A DNA stretch of 64,000 bases from Enchytraeus crypticus (taxonomy: Eukaryota > Annelida > Clitellata > Enchytraeida > Enchytraeidae), in contig CAJHZI010000596.1 of NCBI GenBank assembly GCA_905160935.1, positions 22,501 through 86,500 of the forward strand, read 5' to 3'. The position numbers and the translations under genes were made by a program. Below, in pieces: positions 61,101-64,000 of the stretch. Within the stretch, counting starts at the first letter, position 1. The number at the start of each line of letters is the position of its first letter. Under the pieces are notes generated by a model. That model made no database searches. It was not told the DNA's origin and was given only the letters and a program-made list of their open reading frames with translations.

Positions 61101-63317
61101 CATTTTCTGTAGCAGTCATTTTGACTGCCTTGGTCCTATGAGGTGGTAAGTGCTCTTTCTAAAAAACTATAAACCCTTTCTACCCCAAATTTCGTGAGTA
61201 GTAGTGCAAGCAATAGTTTATAGATGTCTTAAAATATCAGACACCCCACTCTTGTAGGTAAAAAATGTCGATCGTTTCATACCTTCTAGTGTTACGCGAG
61301 TGCAAAAGTAAGAGTAAGAATATGTATCTTGGATATGTCATTATACAGAACACTGGAGAGAAATTATACCTCTCTCAACAGTCATGAAATCACACAGAGT
61401 CGCATTACAGGCTTCTGTTATTTATGAGACTGTTAACTAACAGACTTATTGTTAACTAACAGACTAACTGTTAACTAACAGACTAACTAATAGTCTAACA
61501 GACTAACTAATAGTCTAACAGACTAAATAATAGTCTAACAGACTAACTCATAGTCTAACAGACTAACTCATAGTCTAACAGACTAACTAATAGTCTAACA
61601 GACTAACTAATAGTCTAACAGACTAACTAATAGTCTAACAGACTAAATAATAGTCTAACAGACTAACTAATAGTCTAACAGACTAACTCATAGTCTAACA
61701 GACTAACTCATAGTCTAACAGACTAACTCATAGTCTAACAGACTAACTCATAGTCTAACAGACTAACTCATAGTCTAACAGACTAACTCATAGTCTAACA
61801 GACTAACTAATAGTCTAACAGACTAACTCATAGTCTAACAGACTAACTAATAGTCTAACAGACTAACTCATAGTCTAACAGACTAACTAATAGTCTAACA
61901 GACTAACTAATAGTCTAACAGACTAACTCATAGTCTAACAGACTAACTAATAGTCTAACAGACTAACTCATAGTCTAACAGACTAACGCATAGTCTAACA
62001 GACTAACGCATAGTCTAACAGACTAACTAATAGTCTAACAGACTAACTCATAGTCTAACAGAGTAACACTAACTGACGTCCCTGACATCATCCTTGTATG
62101 AGGAAACGGACGTTAAACCTTTATTTGTTATATTTATTATTATAACTCTGCCTAAAATACCCCGACTTGACACGATTCACCCACGCTACTCGTAAATACG
62201 TGCACTATGATTCGATACATTTTACTTAATACATATAATGTTTTAAGCAAAATACATTACAATTAATGCATTAACAGCAAACATGTATGTATATAATTAC
62301 AATAAAAGAAATTTGTAAGATTTAGTAATATTATAGTTTATTACACAGAAAAATACAATATCTGCATAGCAGCTGCCTCCATATTAGCCAAATGTTCAGC
62401 AAAATTCATGACACAGCTACTTTAAAATAGCTTGAATTTTCCTTTTAAAATTTGGTAACTATTTTCAACTTGCTAAATTTACAAGCAGTTTCGTAGTGTG
62501 AATTTTGGCTACAGATGGAAAGCTTTAGAACCAGTATTGAGTTTGCTATCATAAATCGTACAGTGTTTACTATTTATCATTCTCTTTACAGCTTACGCGC
62601 TGATGTTCAAACTCGGACGGACTCTGGAAGGTTGTATATAATATTTCTATCCTATTAAATAATGCCCTCAATTTCAGCAATAATGTTAGCATCCATTAAG
62701 CATAACTAAGACAGCAATTGCTATGGTTACAATCTCATCAATTGATTTAGTAAATACAGTTCAAAATCACTTCACATTTCAATGGAACAGCTACCACCCA
62801 AGAGAACCAAGATATTCTTGTGAACCGGAAACAGATGTTGAAATGAGCTTTCCTTAACTAAAGTCTTGAAGTTTCGATAAAACGTTTGTGAACGTTGAAC
62901 TAAAACTATTTACCGTTGTTTGAGCTCTGATAAACACGTTCATGAACGCTGACTTTTTCTTATTTACAGTTGTATGGATTCTGATAAAGACGTACAAGAA
63001 CGCTGAACTTTTCTTATTCACAATTGTCTAGACTCTAATAAAGACGTTCATGAACACTGAACTTTTCTTATTTACAGTCATTAGGGCTCTGATAAAACGT
63101 TCATGAACGCTGAACTTTTCACATTTACAGTTGTCTGGACCCTGCTAAAACGTTCATGAACGCTGAACTTTTCTTATTTACAGTTGTCTGGGCACTGATA
63201 AAGACGTTCATGAACGCTGACCAGACGAAGAAGACGCATGTAGTAAATCGTACAACAGTTCTTAACTACATAGCAGAGGATCAACTGCTACCACACATGA
63301 TCAAACAGAAGAAATAG
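51477..63317 (+). CDS. CRAL-TRIO (SEC14-like) protein, MOSPD2-like, 7 exons found
   Basis: CRAL-TRIO domains bind small hydrophobic ligands (phospholipids, retinoids, tocopherol). Seven exons give 238 residues. First a basic helix (AKAQTKVAELRQKF), then the CRAL-TRIO N part (TNDAFLRNVLCAFKTGGDID, NDVLLFRAKY). The lipid-binding domain follows: IIIQGVDKQGYKIMFIRVA, VCVFDCTDAGVSNFDTDMAK, FVIACNDTYFPEIS, ALMFKLGRTLEVVWALIKTF and VLNYIAEDQLLPHM. Residue spacing matches the CRAL-TRIO half of MOSPD2 recalled from memory (GYDKEGNKLFWIRVK, MFDLSETGINSIDMDFVRF). The protein stops right after this domain, without the MSP domain or C-terminal membrane helix of MOSPD2. The first exon, which must end in phase 0, was not identified. 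Introns hold SINEs, a piggyBac remnant and minisatellites. Confidence 0.85.
51780..51960 (-). mobile_element. LINE C-terminal fragment
   Basis: Minus strand, in broken frames: arginine-rich RGRPR-like start, ALNISWEDA-like and NEWRNVAALCSVQKAMN-like motifs of RTE-type LINE ends; runs into an ATCATC tail. Confidence 0.65.
52250..52330 (+). repeat. tRNA-like SINE head
   Basis: GCCCTGTGGTGCAGTGGTAG resembles an A box; GATCGTAGTTTCCAGAC a decayed B box. Not a functional tRNA. Confidence 0.45.
53070..53105. repeat. CT microsatellite
   Basis: Short CT run with CG interruptions. Confidence 0.9.
53282..53347 (+). repeat. SINE family A, head only
   Basis: Head GGCTGGATCACGTGGCGATG to GGGTTCAAAT; the 3' tail is missing. 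Confidence 0.65.
53690..53815 (-). repeat. Diverged SINE family A relative
   Basis: AAGCCAAGTTTAAGGTCAGT tail and TTTGGATTTGAACC B-box region, same subfamily as 12716-12835. Confidence 0.6.
53912..54079 (+). CDS. CRAL-TRIO gene exon b
   Basis: DDTYDEADVKWVKTNDAFLR to FRAKYKLN, the alpha-helical CRAL-TRIO N part. Donor ACA|GTAAGC is followed at once by an ATCA run. Confidence 0.85.
54178..54225 (-). repeat. SINE-type 3' tail fragment
   Basis: ATTTAACGTCAGGTTTCTCG to GATCAGGGACGT, tail module on the minus strand. Confidence 0.5.
55116..55202 (+). CDS. CRAL-TRIO gene exon c
   Basis: SLKETDFNPAITKANPIIIQ GVDKQGYKI. Acceptor ATTGCTAG, donor TAA|GTAAGA, phase 1. Confidence 0.85.
55235..55410. 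repeat. Dispersed repeat (copy 2)
   Basis: CCCGTAATGTATTTACAGGT and GGCACCTCAGAAAAGTCAGA match 48600-48765 in inverted orientation. Confidence 0.6.
55915..56340. repeat. ~17-bp degenerate minisatellite (GACTCATGACTGCGAT)
   Basis: About 25 irregular units in the CRAL-TRIO gene intron before exon d. Confidence 0.92.
56678..56832 (+). CDS. CRAL-TRIO gene exon d
   Basis: FIRVAAVKKGEHPIEEVKKV to VCVFDCTDAGVSNF. Acceptor GCTAACAG. The donor TTT|GTTAGT was chosen over a later GTACAA because it keeps the family spacing into the next exon. Confidence 0.85.
56872..56945. repeat. 14-bp tandem repeat (GTGTATATCATA)
   Basis: Five units 40 nt past the exon d donor. Confidence 0.85.
56991..57110 (+). repeat. 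tRNA-derived SINE (family A)
   Basis: Copy in the CRAL-TRIO gene intron, from TGGCTGGATC through a B-box-like TTTCAAATCCC to the TACGTTAACA tail. Confidence 0.8.
57364..57405. repeat. Interstitial telomere-like TTAGGR run
   Basis: TTTTTAGGTTTAGGACTAGG and GATTAGGATTAGGGTAAC: about six TTAGGR-like units. Confidence 0.6.
57770..57990 (-). repeat. tRNA-derived SINE (family B)
   Basis: Full-length-looking diverged copy ending in CTATTGAGACATTC, as at 1840-2014. Confidence 0.7.
58106..58210. repeat. TA and AAT microsatellites
   Basis: TA runs with CATATATATG, then AATAATAATTATTATTATT. Confidence 0.93.
58310..58475 (+). repeat. Dispersed SINE-like repeat
   Basis: Blocks CCTTGGACTGACTACCCGGA, GCTCGATGTTGTCATGGA and AGTAGCACTCTAATCGTA are shared with 60890-61065 and, for the tail, 24295-24350. 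Confidence 0.6.
58585..58645 (+). CDS. CRAL-TRIO gene exon e
   Basis: DTDMAKFVIACNDTYFPEIS, the SEC14-fold strand and the Tyr-Phe/Tyr-Pro motif. Acceptor TATGTTAG, donor CGT|GTAAGT. Confidence 0.87.
58665..58782. repeat. 18-bp tandem repeat (AGTTATATTGTAATTATA)
   Basis: Six to seven exact units just after the exon e donor. Confidence 0.95.
59400..60780 (-). pseudogene. piggyBac transposase remnant
   Basis: N-terminal acidic part with RGRDRSGKGRGGRAGG (60354-60776). Middle part SWTMACYELDALIAILYASG and SIVGKVDKVRRELPPS, typical of the piggyBac catalytic domain (59978-60286). C-terminal RRRNFLLQLSDELRNPYV and the Cys-rich finger NCQVSKCSNNKARESCFHC (59448-59702). Frameshifts and an internal deletion between the middle and C-terminal pieces make it inactive. 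Plain cut-and-paste DNA transposon. Confidence 0.85.
60890..61065 (+). repeat. Dispersed SINE-like repeat inside the piggyBac element
   Basis: Same blocks as 58310-58475, ending GATGACTGTAGCACGCTAAT and an ATT run. Confidence 0.6.
61425..62066. repeat. 20-bp minisatellite, ~31 units
   Basis: Unit GACTAACTCATAGTCTAACA with CTAA/CTCA/ATAA variants. AGTCTAACAGACT within it is self-complementary. Units abut without spacers. Confidence 0.97.
62073..62120 (+). repeat. SINE-type 3' tail fragment
   Basis: GACGTCCCTGACATCATCCT followed by GAGGAAACGGACGTTAAACC and TTTATT; best example of the tail module. Confidence 0.65.
62592..62630 (+). CDS. CRAL-TRIO gene exon f (39 nt)
   Basis: SYALMFKLGRTLE, aligning without gap to the MOSPD2 segment after YPKYL. 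Acceptor TCTTTACAG, donor AAG|GTTGTA. Confidence 0.75.
62863..63215 (+). repeat. ~53-bp tandem array of splice acceptors at exon g
   Basis: Six to seven copies of a 53-54-bp unit: pyrimidine-rich tract, TTTACAG, then the first ~35 nt of exon g. Intact AGs at 62969, 63077, 63130 and the functional 63183; two copies have lost the AG. Confidence 0.93.
63184..63317 (+). CDS. CRAL-TRIO gene exon g (stop codon)
   Basis: VVWALIKTFMNADQTKKTHV to LLPHMIKQKK and TAG. Its acceptor is the last of a tandem array of copied acceptors (62863-63215). Confidence 0.85.
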
Positions 63318-64000
63318 GAAATCACACGAGCTGACAACCGCCATCTTGACTGAAGAAACAAAATGACAACATAATTTAACGTCAATATTTCCCAACCATG
63401 AGAGAATAATTTATTTATTGATAATTATTTGAGTTATTACAAGAAAAGCATAATATAACTGGCAGTGTAATAATTAGCAGTAAAAGTATTAATTAAACTA
63501 CTCGATAACCATTCATTTAACTGGTATAATATCTACTAAATGTTATTTTGCTAACAATATGTTAGATGATATTATCGCAGTAACATTCAGCCAGTAACAC
63601 TGCAAATATAACTAAAACATAAAGGAATATCTCTTCTAGATTATATCTATACATGTACAAGCATATCTGCTTATCCAGCTCCGCATATTATAATATACTC
63701 ACTATTCAACCCAAATAAAATCACAATTATTCCTGAGTGTCTCGTTTCGAAACTGAAAATCGATAAAAAAACAACTGAGCGCTACTGCCGTTCAATATGC
63801 CGCCAATATCGAGCACTGTGAAGTCAAAGGTTAACCGCGAAGTCAAAGGTTAACTGCTAAGTCAAAGGTAAACTGCTAAGACTAAAACAAAACATTGTTT
63901 AATTGGTACGAATTAAAAAACTCCTTCAAGATCACTCAGTAATGTAACAAGAAGTTACAATTTCTGGTAATATATCGAATGTAAGAATATATATCATGAT
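63318..64000 (+). other. 3' UTR and flank of the CRAL-TRIO gene
   Basis: AT-rich. An AATAAA at about 63714 is a candidate poly(A) signal. A short 19-bp repeat (AAGTCAAAGGTTAACTGCT-like, three units) lies at 63822-63880. Confidence 0.4.

Larger units (their letters stand above)
59056..61151 (-). mobile_element. Decayed piggyBac-type transposon
   Basis: Left end: TTAA target site (59052-59055), then CACTTGAAGCACC. Right end reads inward CACTTACCACCTC, with its outer TTAA lost. Both ends carry a subterminal palindrome GCAGTCAAWWTGACTGC (59097-59113 and 61113-61130). Minus-strand transposase pieces lie between. About 2.1 kb, in the CRAL-TRIO gene intron, opposite strand. Confidence 0.78.

Noticed and set aside
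61425-62066. CRISPR-like regular array
   Set aside because: Units abut with no unique spacers and the genome is metazoan; it is a minisatellite. The same holds for 11240-11605 and 58665-58782.

Overview
This is a metazoan nuclear genomic window that is AT-rich, intron-rich and heavily loaded with transposons. The best taxonomic clue is an insulin-type gene on the minus strand (23206-26315). Its A chain carries the Cys-Glu-Cys-Cys signature and its B chain an extra upstream Cys, as in molluscan insulin-related peptides. I infer a mollusc or a closely related lophotrochozoan. All introns called here are GT-AG.

Layout. (1) 1-18.9 kb, minus strand: the 5' part of a canonical ankyrin gene (ANK/unc-44 type). 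There are 15 coding exons, all in phase 0, most encoding exactly one or two 33-residue ankyrin repeats. The start codon is at 18892, and after repeat 17 the gene runs off the left edge. (2) 18.9-23.2 kb: intergenic, with tRNA-derived and 5S-rRNA-derived SINE copies and a MITE. (3) 23.2-26.3 kb, minus strand: a two-coding-exon preproinsulin-like gene, with the usual phase-1 intron in the C peptide. (4) 26.3-51.4 kb: a transposon-rich interval. It contains LINE fragments, a mariner-like element that sits in a TA microsatellite and is split by a hAT element, a LINE of the restriction-like-endonuclease (REL) type with its RT core deleted, a GC-ended non-autonomous hAT element, SINEs and microsatellites. 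(5) 51.4-63.3 kb, plus strand: seven coding exons of a CRAL-TRIO (SEC14-like) lipid-binding protein most like the CRAL-TRIO half of MOSPD2. Its introns hold a decayed piggyBac element and a 20-bp minisatellite. Its first coding exon was not found.

The three host genes have unrelated roles (membrane-cytoskeleton adaptor, secreted hormone, lipid-binding protein) and show no sign of working together. The most unusual theme is at splice junctions. A donor has been amplified into a 27-bp array at ankyrin exon 12. A donor has been duplicated in frame as a 78-bp unit at ankyrin exon 4. An acceptor has been amplified into a ~53-bp array at the last CRAL-TRIO exon. Short ATCA/TGAT repeats abut five further splice sites, and a SINE begins 4 nt inside one donor. 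Exon borders are direct reads of the sequence, guided by family alignment from memory. No transcript data or database search was available.
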